DNA from: Candidatus Methanoperedens sp.
Lineage (GTDB): Archaea; Halobacteriota; Methanosarcinia; Methanosarcinales; Methanoperedenaceae
DNA: 36,673 nt
NCBI GenBank assembly: GCA_028717345.1
Contig: JAQUNZ010000020.1
Location: forward strand, 1-36,673
Reading direction: 5' to 3'
How positions within the stretch are numbered: position 1 is the stretch's first letter; each line of letters begins with the position of its first letter. Shown piece after piece: positions 22,516-30,414 of this stretch. The notes beneath the pieces are model-generated. The model saw only the letters and a list, made by a program, of their open reading frames with translations, ran no database searches and was not told the DNA's origin. Both the position numbers and the translations under genes were made by a program.

Positions 22516-23645
22516 AGAGCTTGGACCTTTTCAAGGAAGCTTTTCCCGGAAGGATAAACCAAATACTCAAGAGTAAAGAAGAGGGAAAAAAGATAATAGG
22601 AACGCTCTGCCTTTATGTCCCGGACGAACTTATCTATGCGTGTGGCGCAGACCGTGTAATATTATGCGGCGGAAGAAGTGCCACCATTGCGGCAGCGGAG
22701 GAATATTTACCAAGAAATCTCTGTCCTCTGATCAAATCCTCCTTCGGCTCTGTAATTGACCAGAAATGCAGTAAGACTAAATCCTGTCCTCATTTTGGTC
22801 TGGTTGACCTCATAGTTGCAGAGGCTACATGCGATGGGAAAAAGAAGATGTATGAACTTATGGACAAATATATCCCAACCTATGTCATGGATCTTCCGCA
22901 GAAGCCTGAAAATCAGAACGCACAGGAGTACTATATAAAAGAACTTGAAAGCTTAAAAGACGTTCTGGAAAAGCTGACCGGCAATAAAATTACAGACGCT
23001 CAACTCAGGAATGAAATAAAGTCTGCAAATGAGACAAGAAAACTGCTCCATGCTATCTATGAGTTAAGGAAAATAGACTCTCCGCCAATCAGGGGAACAG
23101 AAATGCTAAAAGTTCTTCAGCAGATGCATTTTCTGTCACCCGGCGAGTTCAGAAAGAATCTTGTTTTACTGCTCGATGAGCTAAAATTAAAGAAAAGGGA
23201 GAATTCCGGGCCGAGGATTATGATATCAGGCTGCCCGATGGCAGCAGGAAACATGAAGGTTCCGGAAATTATAGAGAATCGGGGCGGTTTGATCGTGGCA
23301 GAGGAAAGCTGTACCGGCACAAGAGCCTTCTGGGATTTGGTGGATGAGAAAAAGGAACCAATGAAAGCCATAGCTGAGAGATATCTTAAAATCCCCTGTG
23401 CCTGCATGTATCCAAATGAAAGGAGAATCAATCAGATACTAAAGCTTGCCGGGGATTTCAATGTTGACGGGGTTGTTTATTATACCCTTCAGTTCTGCCA
23501 CGGATACAATGTCGAGAAATACAGGGTTGGGGAAGCTTTGAAAAAGTCAGGCATTCCTCTCCTATCTATAGAAACAGACTACAGCGGGGCTGACACCGAG
23601 CAGATAAAGACACGAGTGGATGCCTTTCTGGAGATGCTGGAATGA
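22491..23645 (+). CDS. Double-cubane-cluster / 2-hydroxyacyl-CoA dehydratase-family protein
   Basis: A 384-residue protein of the HgdB/BcrB family: IIGTLCLYVPDELIYACGA, RNLCPLIKSSFGSVIDQKC, DLIVAEATCDGKKKMYE, ISGCPMAAGN, VAEESCTGTRAFWD, LKIPCACMYPNERR and LQFCHGYNVEKYRVGEAL. As a single-subunit gene followed by its own activase, it resembles double-cubane cluster proteins (DCCP), which hold an [8Fe-9S] double cluster and do ATP-driven low-potential reductions; natural substrates are mostly unknown. The two-subunit dehydratases have a second paralogue, absent here. Overlaps its neighbours on both sides, so stoichiometric expression is likely. Confidence 0.87.
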   Translation: MVEDGIFLKSLDLFKEAFPGRINQILKSKEEGKKIIGTLCLYVPDELIYACGADRVILCGGRSATIAAAEEYLPRNLCPLIKSSFGSVIDQKCSKTKSCPHFGLVDLIVAEATCDGKKKMYELMDKYIPTYVMDLPQKPENQNAQEYYIKELESLKDVLEKLTGNKITDAQLRNEIKSANETRKLLHAIYELRKIDSPPIRGTEMLKVLQQMHFLSPGEFRKNLVLLLDELKLKKRENSGPRIMISGCPMAAGNMKVPEIIENRGGLIVAEESCTGTRAFWDLVDEKKEPMKAIAERYLKIPCACMYPNERRINQILKLAGDFNVDGVVYYTLQFCHGYNVEKYRVGEALKKSGIPLLSIETDYSGADTEQIKTRVDAFLEMLE

Positions 23646-24397
23646 TATCTATTGGAATTGATGCCGGGGCTGCGACTACCAAGGCAGTTGTGCTTCGTGA
23701 TAATGAAATCGCAGGATACACCATTATACCTACTGGTTTCGATTTTAGAAAAGCGGGGGAGAAAGCCTTTGAGGAAGTACTCTCAAATTGCGGCATAAGC
23801 GAGAGCAAGGTTGGAACAATTCTGGCTACAGGATATGGCAGAAACAGTATTGGATTTGCTGATAAAACTATCAGTGAGATAACAGCCCATGCCAGAGGTG
23901 TCGGCTATCTTATCCCGGCAGCCCACACGATAATCGACATCGGCGGTCAGGATAGCAAAGTGATCAGCACTGAAAATGGTAAAGTTGTGGACTTTCTGAT
24001 GAATGACAGATGTGCGGCAGGAACTGGTAAGTTCCTGGAATATACAGCAAAAGCTCTTGAAATATCGCTGGATGAACTGGGAACGCTTGCACTGGTCTCA
24101 AAAAATCCGGCAAATATCAGCAGTATGTGTACCGTATTTGCGGAATCTGAAGTTATCAGCCTGAGGGCACAAAAGACTAAAAAAGAAGACATAGCTGCCG
24201 GCCTTATTGAAAGTATTATCCTTAGAACTACTGCAATGGTTAAAAAGCTGGGAATAAAACCCGAAGTGGCTTTTGTGGGTGGAGTAGCCAAAAATCCTGG
24301 AGTAGTAAAGGCTTTTGAAAAGGCATTAGATATCGCGGTACTATTGCCAGAAGAACCCCAGATAACAGGTGCCTTGGGAGCTGCATTGCTTGTTTGA
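23642..24397 (+). CDS. Activase of the BadF/BadG/HgdC ATPase family
   Basis: A 251-residue ASKHA-fold ATPase: IGIDAGAATTKAVVL (phosphate 1), TIIDIGGQDSKVI (phosphate 2), FVGGVAKNPGV, and the two cluster-binding cysteines of NDRCAAGTGKFLE and SSMCTVFAESEV that hold one [4Fe-4S] cluster between two subunits. It hydrolyses ATP to drive single electrons from a ferredoxin into the double-cubane partner. It overlaps that gene by 4 bases (ATGA). It ends the operon and is followed by a hairpin. Confidence 0.93.
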   Translation: MISIGIDAGAATTKAVVLRDNEIAGYTIIPTGFDFRKAGEKAFEEVLSNCGISESKVGTILATGYGRNSIGFADKTISEITAHARGVGYLIPAAHTIIDIGGQDSKVISTENGKVVDFLMNDRCAAGTGKFLEYTAKALEISLDELGTLALVSKNPANISSMCTVFAESEVISLRAQKTKKEDIAAGLIESIILRTTAMVKKLGIKPEVAFVGGVAKNPGVVKAFEKALDIAVLLPEEPQITGALGAALLV

Positions 24398-24420
24398 GAA
24401 TCGCTGCAAGATCCTTTAGG

Positions 24421-24445
24421 CGCTATTCATCTAATAGCGTTATTT
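24421..24445. terminator. Hairpin between convergent operons
   Basis: CGCTATT-CATCT-AATAGCG forms a perfect 7-base stem followed by TTATTT, in the 55-base gap between the activase and MerA stops. Probably terminates one or both transcripts. Confidence 0.5.
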
Positions 24446-24452
24446 ACCTTCC

Positions 24453-25844
24453 TCATTCAGCGCAGCAGCTCATCTTACTGACATCCTTCCTGAATGATTG
24501 CGCGACCAGTTTTACTGCTTCTGTCATAGTCGGAAAAACATGGACAGTATCTATGATATCATCAATGGTCATGCCATATTTTACAGCAAGCACTCCTTCA
24601 TGAATCATTTCCGCCGCCAGCGATGCCAGTATATGCACGCCGAGTATGCGCTCTGTTTCTGCATCGATCACCATTTTTACAAGTCCCCGTGTATCCTTTG
24701 CCAGCACTGCTCTTGGGACAAGTTCCATCGGGATTGTACTGCATCTGCATATTATGCCTTTTTCTTCTGCCTTCTTTTCTGTCAGACCGACACTCGCCAC
24801 TTGCGGCATGGTGAATACGGCATGGGGCACTGCCGAAAAGTCCATCTTTTTCCCTTTACCTGCCAGGGCGTTTTCAGCCGCAATTGAGCCTTCTTTGCCT
24901 GCCACAGTTTCAAGCATGGGTTCGCCGATAACATCGCCTGCCGCCCAGATATCAGGCGATGTGGTTTTCATTTCTTCATCCACGATCACTGCACCATTTT
25001 CATCGATCTTAACACCTGCTTTTTCCAGACCCAGATCCGTTGTATTGGGCTTCCTGCCTGTTGCCATCAGCAGTTTTTCAGCCCTGAATTCTCTTTTTTC
25101 TTCTCCAAAAAGCGCAGTTATTACGATATTACCGTTCTCTTTCCTGGCACTTCTCACGCCTGCCCCGGTTTGGATATTTATGCCTTCTTCTTCAAGATAG
25201 GCTTTGAGATACTCTGAGATTATGCTTTCCTCCTCAGGTATTATCCTGGGACTTCTCTGGAGCACGGTTACTTTTGTCCCGAAATGAGCGAACATCTGTG
25301 CAAATTCCAGACCAATAGCTCTTCCACCCAGAACTATCATCGATTCGGGGAGTTCAGGTAACTCCATAGCCTCTACGTTGGTCAGGTAATCTACACTGCC
25401 TATACTTTCTATTGGAGGGATATGTGAGGAAGAACCGGTTGCTATTACGAACTTACCGGCATGTAGAGTCCTGCCGTTCACCTTTACTTCGTTTTTGGAA
25501 TCAAAAACAGCCTGCCCTCTTACCAGAGTTATCCCTAAAGCATCGATCACATCGATGTACCTGCCCTTCCTCAACCCTTCTACAATCTCTCTTTTCTCGT
25601 TTATTGTGCCAGCGAAGTCAAGGGAAGAGGTAACGTCCAATCCGGTGTGACCATGATTCTTATAATAGTTGATTTCCCCGACCCTGAGCAGGTGCTTGCT
25701 TGGCACGCAGCCAACGTTAACGCAGGTGCCGCCTATTGTGCCTTTCTCGATCATCGCTACTTTTGCTCCCAGATCAACTGCTTTTATCGCAGCCCCGAAA
25801 GCAGCAGAGCCGCTGCCCAGGATTATTATATCATATCTCTCCAT
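24453..25844 (-). CDS. merA: Mercuric reductase-type flavoprotein disulfide reductase
   Basis: A 463-residue flavoprotein with FAD-binding GSGSAAFGAAIKA, active-site disulfide GGTCVNVGCVPSK (C41, C46), NAD(P)H-binding IVLGGRAIGLEFAQMF, the second FAD motif TTSPDIWAAGDV, and C-terminal vicinal cysteines C460-C461 (SKMSCCAE). The C-terminal pair distinguishes MerA, which passes Hg(II) to the active site, from dihydrolipoamide dehydrogenase. It lacks the N-terminal heavy-metal domain present in many bacterial MerA. It reduces Hg(II) to Hg(0) with NAD(P)H in the cytoplasm. AGGT precedes the ATG; a DsrE-like gene lies 9 bases upstream. No MerB, MerT or MerR is present. Confidence 0.88.
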   Translation of the reverse strand: MERYDIIILGSGSAAFGAAIKAVDLGAKVAMIEKGTIGGTCVNVGCVPSKHLLRVGEINYYKNHGHTGLDVTSSLDFAGTINEKREIVEGLRKGRYIDVIDALGITLVRGQAVFDSKNEVKVNGRTLHAGKFVIATGSSSHIPPIESIGSVDYLTNVEAMELPELPESMIVLGGRAIGLEFAQMFAHFGTKVTVLQRSPRIIPEEESIISEYLKAYLEEEGINIQTGAGVRSARKENGNIVITALFGEEKREFRAEKLLMATGRKPNTTDLGLEKAGVKIDENGAVIVDEEMKTTSPDIWAAGDVIGEPMLETVAGKEGSIAAENALAGKGKKMDFSAVPHAVFTMPQVASVGLTEKKAEEKGIICRCSTIPMELVPRAVLAKDTRGLVKMVIDAETERILGVHILASLAAEMIHEGVLAVKYGMTIDDIIDTVHVFPTMTEAVKLVAQSFRKDVSKMSCCAE

Positions 25845-25853
25845 ATTACATAC

Positions 25854-26210
25854 CTAAAATGTAATTATCTGGTAACCCTGTGATATAAGTTTCCTGAAGC
25901 TCGGATGTTCCTCATATTCTCCCATGAGAGGAATGCTGGATTCCATTGCACTCTCTTTGATACCAAAAGCCCCGGCACAAAAGCTGCAGACTCCTGTTGA
26001 TTTACCCTTTAATGAATCGAACAATTCGTGAAACATATGGTCCGGTTTTGAAAGTTCTTTTATCCATTTGGTTCCAGCCCCGTCAAATATAAGCTTAAAA
26101 TCATCGTTTACATCTTTGAACTCCTTTGCAGCCAGAAGTGCGTTATGAACTCTGGCGATATCCTCATGAGTTTCTGTATCTGCCAAAACTATGATTGCTA
26201 CCTTTATCAT
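25854..26210 (-). CDS. DsrE-family protein
   Basis: A 118-residue protein, MIKVAIIVLADTETHEDIARVHNALLAAKEFK..., of the DsrE-like fold, with the thiol position occupied by GVCSFCAGAFG (C-x2-C, about residues 74-77). AGGTGAT lies upstream. It is 9 bases upstream of merA and co-transcribed. A role as a sulfur or metal-thiol carrier for MerA is inferred from position. Confidence 0.8.
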   Translation of the reverse strand: MIKVAIIVLADTETHEDIARVHNALLAAKEFKDVNDDFKLIFDGAGTKWIKELSKPDHMFHELFDSLKGKSTGVCSFCAGAFGIKESAMESSIPLMGEYEEHPSFRKLISQGYQIITF

Positions 26211-26232
26211 GCTATATCATCACCTTGTTTGT

Positions 26233-26262
26233 TAAAAAAAAAGGATGGCAGAAAATCCACCC
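26233..26262 (-). terminator. Intrinsic terminator after the small Cys/Met protein gene
   Basis: On the minus strand GGGTGG-ATTTTCTG-CCATCC (stem of six pairs, one G-T) followed by nine T residues, directly after the stop of the small membrane protein. It separates the TrmB-SEC-C unit from DsrE-merA, though read-through is possible. Confidence 0.6.
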
Positions 26263-26265
26263 TCT

Positions 26266-26394
26266 TCAGAACACGTTCAAAAATTTTGCAGCAACAGCCA
26301 CAATTGCGACCATTACTACTACTAACATCATTTTTTCATGAACGCACATTCCTTCGGAAGTCTTACAGCCTTCCATTGAACACATCTTAGCCAT
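26266..26394 (-). CDS. 42-residue Cys/Met-rich single-helix membrane protein
   Basis: Minus-strand ATG at 26394 after AGGTGATAATT opens a 42-residue frame: an N-terminal metal-binding-like segment (MAKMCSMEGCKTSEGMCVHE; C5, C10, C17, H19) and one membrane helix (MMLVVVMVAIVAVAAKFL). It lies between the SEC-C mini-gene and a terminator, in the same direction. It resembles the small Cys-rich membrane protein at 1551 in design, not clearly in sequence. A metal-binding role is inferred. Confidence 0.65.
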   Translation of the reverse strand: MAKMCSMEGCKTSEGMCVHEKMMLVVVMVAIVAVAAKFLNVF

Positions 26395-26418
26395 AATTAT
26401 CACCTATTGTCCATTTCT

Positions 26419-26517
26419 TTATTTCTTCCCGCAGCAATCCTTGAATTTCTTTCCGGATCCGCACGGACATGCGTCATTGGGCGCAGTTGTCTTTTTTGGT
26501 GTGCAACAACCTGTCAT
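26419..26517 (-). CDS. 32-residue SEC-C motif protein
   Basis: Starts at an ATG with GGAGGT seven bases upstream and reads MTGCCTPKK..., then a complete SEC-C zinc-binding motif, CPCGSGKKFKDCC, with an added CC near the N-terminus. SEC-C is normally a C-terminal appendage of SecA and other proteins; here it stands alone. Longer in-frame starts up to 26631 overlap the regulator gene and lack ribosome sites. Co-transcribed with the TrmB-like regulator. Confidence 0.7.
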   Translation of the reverse strand: MTGCCTPKKTTAPNDACPCGSGKKFKDCCGKK

Positions 26518-26617
26518 ATTTTTTACCTCCATTTTATGTGTCTTTTTCAGACAATCCAATAAATGATGTAATGTAAGATAACCTTCTCCGGGTAGTGAGT
26601 AAAACAAGCACACTCGA

Positions 26618-27013
26618 TTATCGCTTTTCAAAATCCGTTACAAGCTGTCCCATCATCTGGTACCATACATTGAGTTCCCGGTTCATTATGAGCTTTGTTT
26701 CCTCAATAGGGACAGCAGTGTAAATATAAGTAAACCCGCCAGCGCCCAGTACCCTGAATTTTCTTTTTATCATACCCTTGTCCATTAATGTCTGAAGTGA
26801 GCGCTGGATTGAGCTTCTATCCTTTTTAAGAAACTCTGAAACTTCAGCAATAGTATATCCAGGATTATCAAGAAGATAAAAATACACCTCTATCTCGTAA
26901 TCCTTTATCTTAAAAACGCAGCGCATAACATCATTGAATTCAGGCGCTTGAGCCATCATAAGCTCTTCCACACTCTGGAATTCTGTCTTATTTTCATTAT
27001 CCAAAGTATCCAT
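26618..27013 (-). CDS. TrmB-like winged-helix regulator
   Basis: A 131-residue protein with a winged helix at about 45-95: IKDYEIEVYFYLLDNPGYTIAEVSEFLKKDRSSIQRSLQTLMDKGMIKRK, followed by a short beta-hairpin (GGFTYIYTAV) and a C-terminal helix for dimerisation. The pattern is that of the TrmB N-terminal domain without a sugar-binding domain. AAGGTGAAG precedes the ATG. Probably controls the two tiny Cys-rich genes after it, and perhaps the flavodoxin before it. Confidence 0.8.
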   Translation of the reverse strand: MDTLDNENKTEFQSVEELMMAQAPEFNDVMRCVFKIKDYEIEVYFYLLDNPGYTIAEVSEFLKKDRSSIQRSLQTLMDKGMIKRKFRVLGAGGFTYIYTAVPIEETKLIMNRELNVWYQMMGQLVTDFEKR

Positions 27014-27080
27014 AACTTCACCTTATTACTGAATACCAGTCCCTGACCCGGATTGAACTTTGAAAATTGCAATCAGATGA

Positions 27081-27536
27081 TTATTTTACTTTTTTCTTCG
27101 CAGCCTCTGCCAGTTTCTTGCCCATTTCTCTTGCGTTTGTTTTATCAACATCTTTAGGCGCTCCCTGCACAGCTACACCTGGTTTAATCCAGGAAGGATT
27201 GAATACACCCACGACCCGGTCTATTGATGCCAGAGCCGAAACCTGCCCTCCCTGCCCTGTGGTGAAAAGCAGTACAGGTTTTCCCGACAGTTTATCCCTT
27301 ACAGGATAAAAATCTTCAAACAGGCTTTTAAGCTCACCTGCCATATATTCAAAAGCCGAATGCGAACCAAATGCGAATGCGTCAGCACCTGCATCTGAGG
27401 GTTTAGTATCCTTTGCTCTCTTCAGCTCTACACTGACCCCTCCTGCACTCCTTGCCCCATCAGCAATCGCCTGTGCAAGTTTTTCCGTATTGCCTGTTCT
27501 CGATGCATACACTATTAATATTTTCGGTTCAGTCAT
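27081..27536 (-). CDS. Flavodoxin
   Basis: A 151-residue protein with the FMN phosphate loop ASRTGNTEKLA (about 11-21), GSHSAFEYMAGELKSLFED and TTGQGGQVSALASIDRVVG, a flavodoxin/WrbA-like alpha-beta fold. It should carry electrons through FMN, possibly in place of ferredoxin. GGGAG precedes the ATG. It lies in the minus-strand block between the CopZ-like gene (105 bases upstream, with AT-rich promoter-like sequence) and the TrmB-like regulator. Confidence 0.9.
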   Translation of the reverse strand: MTEPKILIVYASRTGNTEKLAQAIADGARSAGGVSVELKRAKDTKPSDAGADAFAFGSHSAFEYMAGELKSLFEDFYPVRDKLSGKPVLLFTTGQGGQVSALASIDRVVGVFNPSWIKPGVAVQGAPKDVDKTNAREMGKKLAEAAKKKVK

Positions 27537-27641
27537 ATTTTAACTCCCAAATTTTGAATTTACCAGTTTATTAATTAGCCGGAAATGGTTTATACTTAGC
27601 CGTTATAAAAATATACTAACTCTATTTTTATATACAAATCC

Positions 27642-28127
27642 TTACTCCTTTTTACTGGTTTTATCGTATAGTTCTATCCCTTTTTTAACAACTTTTGTTA
27701 CTTCACCAAGGCAACATCTTCCGGAAGGATTTTTTCTCTCGCATTCGCATTCCCCTGCTTTTACTTTTGCGCTGATTTCTTTGACGGCAGTACTTTTCCC
27801 CTGTTGCTTAATCTGCTCGAAAATCTTCTCCTGCGTCCATCCAAAACAATAGCATACGGGAATAGGGCTTTCTGTTTCTTTTATGCCAACCCTGACTTTC
27901 ACATCTTCTTTATGCAAATATGCCTGTTGCTCATTATTGAAGTAAACAACCCCGCAGGTAGGTGTTTCACAAAAACAGAATCCATCCAGACTCTCGATAG
28001 TTTCAATAACTGGTTCTTTGACCAGGCTTTTCAGTGTTATTTCACTGACAGGTTTGCCTTTGTTGCCACATTCTTTACAAGAAGTGTTTCCACTTACTTT
28101 AATTTTAACATCACAGCAGCTCTTCAT
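27642..28127 (-). CDS. CopZ-like zinc/[2Fe-2S] protein
   Basis: A 161-residue Cys-rich protein matching the N-terminal domain of Archaeoglobus CopZ: CKECGNKGKPV and LDGFCFCETPTCGVVYFN, SPIPVCYCFGWTQEKIFEQI, then KAGECECERKNPSGRCCLGEV. In CopZ this domain binds zinc and a [2Fe-2S] cluster and is fused to a heavy-metal domain that hands copper to CopA; the metal domain is missing here. Roles proposed for CopZ include Cu(II) reduction. It overlaps the zinc-ribbon gene by 4 bases and so belongs to the AtwA operon. Confidence 0.87.
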   Translation of the reverse strand: MKSCCDVKIKVSGNTSCKECGNKGKPVSEITLKSLVKEPVIETIESLDGFCFCETPTCGVVYFNNEQQAYLHKEDVKVRVGIKETESPIPVCYCFGWTQEKIFEQIKQQGKSTAVKEISAKVKAGECECERKNPSGRCCLGEVTKVVKKGIELYDKTSKKE

Positions 28128-28291
28128 TTCTCTGCATCCACCATTTCAATGTTACTGGATTTACAGGCAGGACAGATAACGCTTTTTCCAAGTCCCTTGA
28201 ATTTATTTTCGCAATCCAGGCAAACGTATTCTTTCAAATCCATTTCTATGTTTTCCATATTGAATTCAGGCACATCTCCAACCATGCACAT
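28124..28291 (-). CDS. Small zinc-ribbon protein
   Basis: A 55-residue protein with YVCLDCENKF and VICPACKSSNIE, a C-x2-C...C-x2-C zinc ribbon in the C-terminal half. The start at 28291 has GAGGTGA before it, within the end of the AtwA gene; the in-frame ATG at 28333 lies in AtwA coding sequence and is rejected. Overlaps the CopZ-like gene by 4 bases. Its partner may be AtwA or CopZ-like protein; unproven. Confidence 0.75.
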   Translation of the reverse strand: MCMVGDVPEFNMENIEMDLKEYVCLDCENKFKGLGKSVICPACKSSNIEMVDAEK

Positions 28292-28296
28292 ATTTT

Positions 28297-30411
28297 TCAC
28301 CTCAATTTCATGTGTATATCTGTAAGCGTCCATCTCTCATACCACGGCTTAGATTTTAAGATTTCGTCTATGTTTTTTCCAAGCTTTTCTGCATAATTTC
28401 CCGCTCTATGAATGTATTGATATGACATTCCAAGGAAACCTTTAACTTCATGCTTCTCGGCTTCCTGCAAAGCCTCTTTGAGACCTGTCTCGTACGCAGG
28501 CATGAATTTCGGAAGCTCCCATGAAATATCGATACCTGCTTTAGCTGCATAATTTATTGCATTTTCTATATACACATGCATTCCATAAATTTGCCCTTCT
28601 GATGCATATCTTTCCGCTTCTTTAAGCAATTCATAGATTCCTATTTCGTATGCCGGCTTTAGCATTTCAAGCCCAATGCTGATATCTTTGTTGAGTTTTG
28701 CAGCAGTCTCTTTTGCTTTTGACACATAAAAGTCAACATCGGACAAAACATTCAGATCTGCGCACTGCTGCGCTCTCTTAAGATATCTTTCCAGGTCGTT
28801 ATTCCTGTCTTGCAGAGTCTTTTCCCTGTCTGGTTTTTCTTCGATTTTAATTTCCTCAAGCACCGAACCGGCATCGCCCATCGCTGTTATTTTGCCAAGC
28901 TTCATGTGCGCAGTGCGGTCACAAACGTTCCTGACAAATTCCATGTCGTGAGAAACTATAACAAATGTCGTCCCCGTCTCTTTTCTTGCTGTCAGGATTG
29001 AGTTTGCAACCTCGTTCTTTGTGATCTGGTCCATCGTTCCTGTTGGTTCGTCGAAAATAATAATCCCCGGTTCTCTTATGAGAACCTGCGCCATTGTCAC
29101 CCTCTGACGTTCTCCCACGCTGAGTTCGTACTGGGTCTTCTCCAGAATCTCACGTGCTGTATTTTCATCAAAGCCCACTGCTTTCAATGCAGCTATCGCT
29201 TTTGTTCCTGCGAGTTCAGGCTCAAGTTTTAAACCTATCGAATCGGTCAGGTTAGATAATACATTCCTGTGAGGGTAAAGTGAATATTCCTGATGCAAGT
29301 AACCAATATGCGGTTTTGCGCGTCCCCTGAAATCTGTGCCTTTTTCGGTCATATCAACCCACATATCCCCGATCCTCACATCCACTTTCCCGCTGTCTCT
29401 CTCCATAATCCCTGCTATGATCTTAGAGAGTGTTGTTTTACCCGCTCCGCTTATGCCCAGTATACCGAAGATCTCTCCTTCGCTGGCTTCGAAGCTCACG
29501 CCATTTACGGCAGGGATCATACCTTTAGAATACGAGTAATATTTCTTCTTTAAATCTTTAATAATAATGATCGGCTCACCGACAACTGCTTTGCCATCAT
29601 TCACCACTCCGGTCATTGCAGAGAACTTTTCAATAATTTCATCAGGTTTTCCTATTTCGATAATTTCTCCTTTATCTAAAAGAATCGCTTTGTTTGTCAG
29701 GTCATGTAAAACGCCAGGCAGATGCGAAGTAACAAGCATTGTCATGTTGTGTTCCTGTTTTGCTTTTAATATGCTCTCATGCACAAGCTTTGCAGTTCTT
29801 GGATCAAGCGTTCCGGTCGGTTCGTCCGCAAGTAAGAGCATCGGGTATTTTGCAAGCTGTCGTGCAAGAACTACACGCTGTTTCTCTCCACCGCTGAGTT
29901 CTTTTCCTGTGTATGTCATTCTGTGGCTGAGCTTCACTTTTTCTATCATTTCTACTGCAACGTAGGGGCGTTTCTCCCTGGGTATCTCGGAATATTCAAA
30001 GCTGTGCATGATATTTTCAATGATCGTTTCATCGCCATATATACCGAAAGTCCGCTGCATCATGATAGCGGTCCTGTCCATGATTTTCCTGTGCATGCCT
30101 TTTGAATTTAGATAGTCGATTCTTTGCAGTTCAGTTTTTGTCCCGCATTTTGAACAGGCAGTGCCTGAGCTGCCTGGAGTATCTATCCTGTTGCATTTTG
30201 GACAGATGGATATATTAAAGATTACCTCGCCCTTAATATCTTCAAATTCCTCAAAGCCGCGGAGCAAATGCAGAAGTGTACTCTTTCCTGCTCCGCTTTT
30301 CCCGATTATACCGATGCTTTCGCCTTCGTTTATGTCAAGATTTATATTCTTGAGGATATGTTTGCCGCCAACATTGATGTTCAAATCCCGTATCTCGATT
30401 AAAGCTGCCAT
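28297..30411 (-). CDS. atwA: Methyl-coenzyme M reductase component A2 (AtwA) homologue with C-terminal repeats
   Basis: A 704-residue protein with two ABC ATPase domains. Domain 1: Walker A GKSGAGKST (37-45), a zinc insert CPKCNR...CSKCG, LSGGEKQRV, LLLADEPTGTLD. Domain 2 (about 275-520): GISGAGKTT, LSVGERQRV, IIIFDEPTGTMD. No membrane segment. This is the AtwA layout; AtwA supports ATP-dependent activation of methyl-CoM reductase. Canonical AtwA ends after domain 2 (about 530 residues); here three tandem 52-residue helical repeats follow (540-591, 592-643, 644-695). AGGAGGAG precedes the ATG, inside the ArsR gene end. Operon with ArsR, zinc ribbon and CopZ-like, so it may be a specialised paralogue. 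Confidence 0.88.
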   Translation of the reverse strand: MAALIEIRDLNINVGGKHILKNINLDINEGESIGIIGKSGAGKSTLLHLLRGFEEFEDIKGEVIFNISICPKCNRIDTPGSSGTACSKCGTKTELQRIDYLNSKGMHRKIMDRTAIMMQRTFGIYGDETIIENIMHSFEYSEIPREKRPYVAVEMIEKVKLSHRMTYTGKELSGGEKQRVVLARQLAKYPMLLLADEPTGTLDPRTAKLVHESILKAKQEHNMTMLVTSHLPGVLHDLTNKAILLDKGEIIEIGKPDEIIEKFSAMTGVVNDGKAVVGEPIIIIKDLKKKYYSYSKGMIPAVNGVSFEASEGEIFGILGISGAGKTTLSKIIAGIMERDSGKVDVRIGDMWVDMTEKGTDFRGRAKPHIGYLHQEYSLYPHRNVLSNLTDSIGLKLEPELAGTKAIAALKAVGFDENTAREILEKTQYELSVGERQRVTMAQVLIREPGIIIFDEPTGTMDQITKNEVANSILTARKETGTTFVIVSHDMEFVRNVCDRTAHMKLGKITAMGDAGSVLEEIKIEEKPDREKTLQDRNNDLERYLKRAQQCADLNVLSDVDFYVSKAKETAAKLNKDISIGLEMLKPAYEIGIYELLKEAERYASEGQIYGMHVYIENAINYAAKAGIDISWELPKFMPAYETGLKEALQEAEKHEVKGFLGMSYQYIHRAGNYAEKLGKNIDEILKSKPWYERWTLTDIHMKLR

Positions 30412-30414
30412 TTT

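Noticed and set aside
24453-25844. Dihydrolipoamide dehydrogenase
   Set aside because: C-terminal vicinal cysteines (SCCAE) and absence of 2-oxoacid dehydrogenase genes nearby favour a mercuric reductase-type enzyme.
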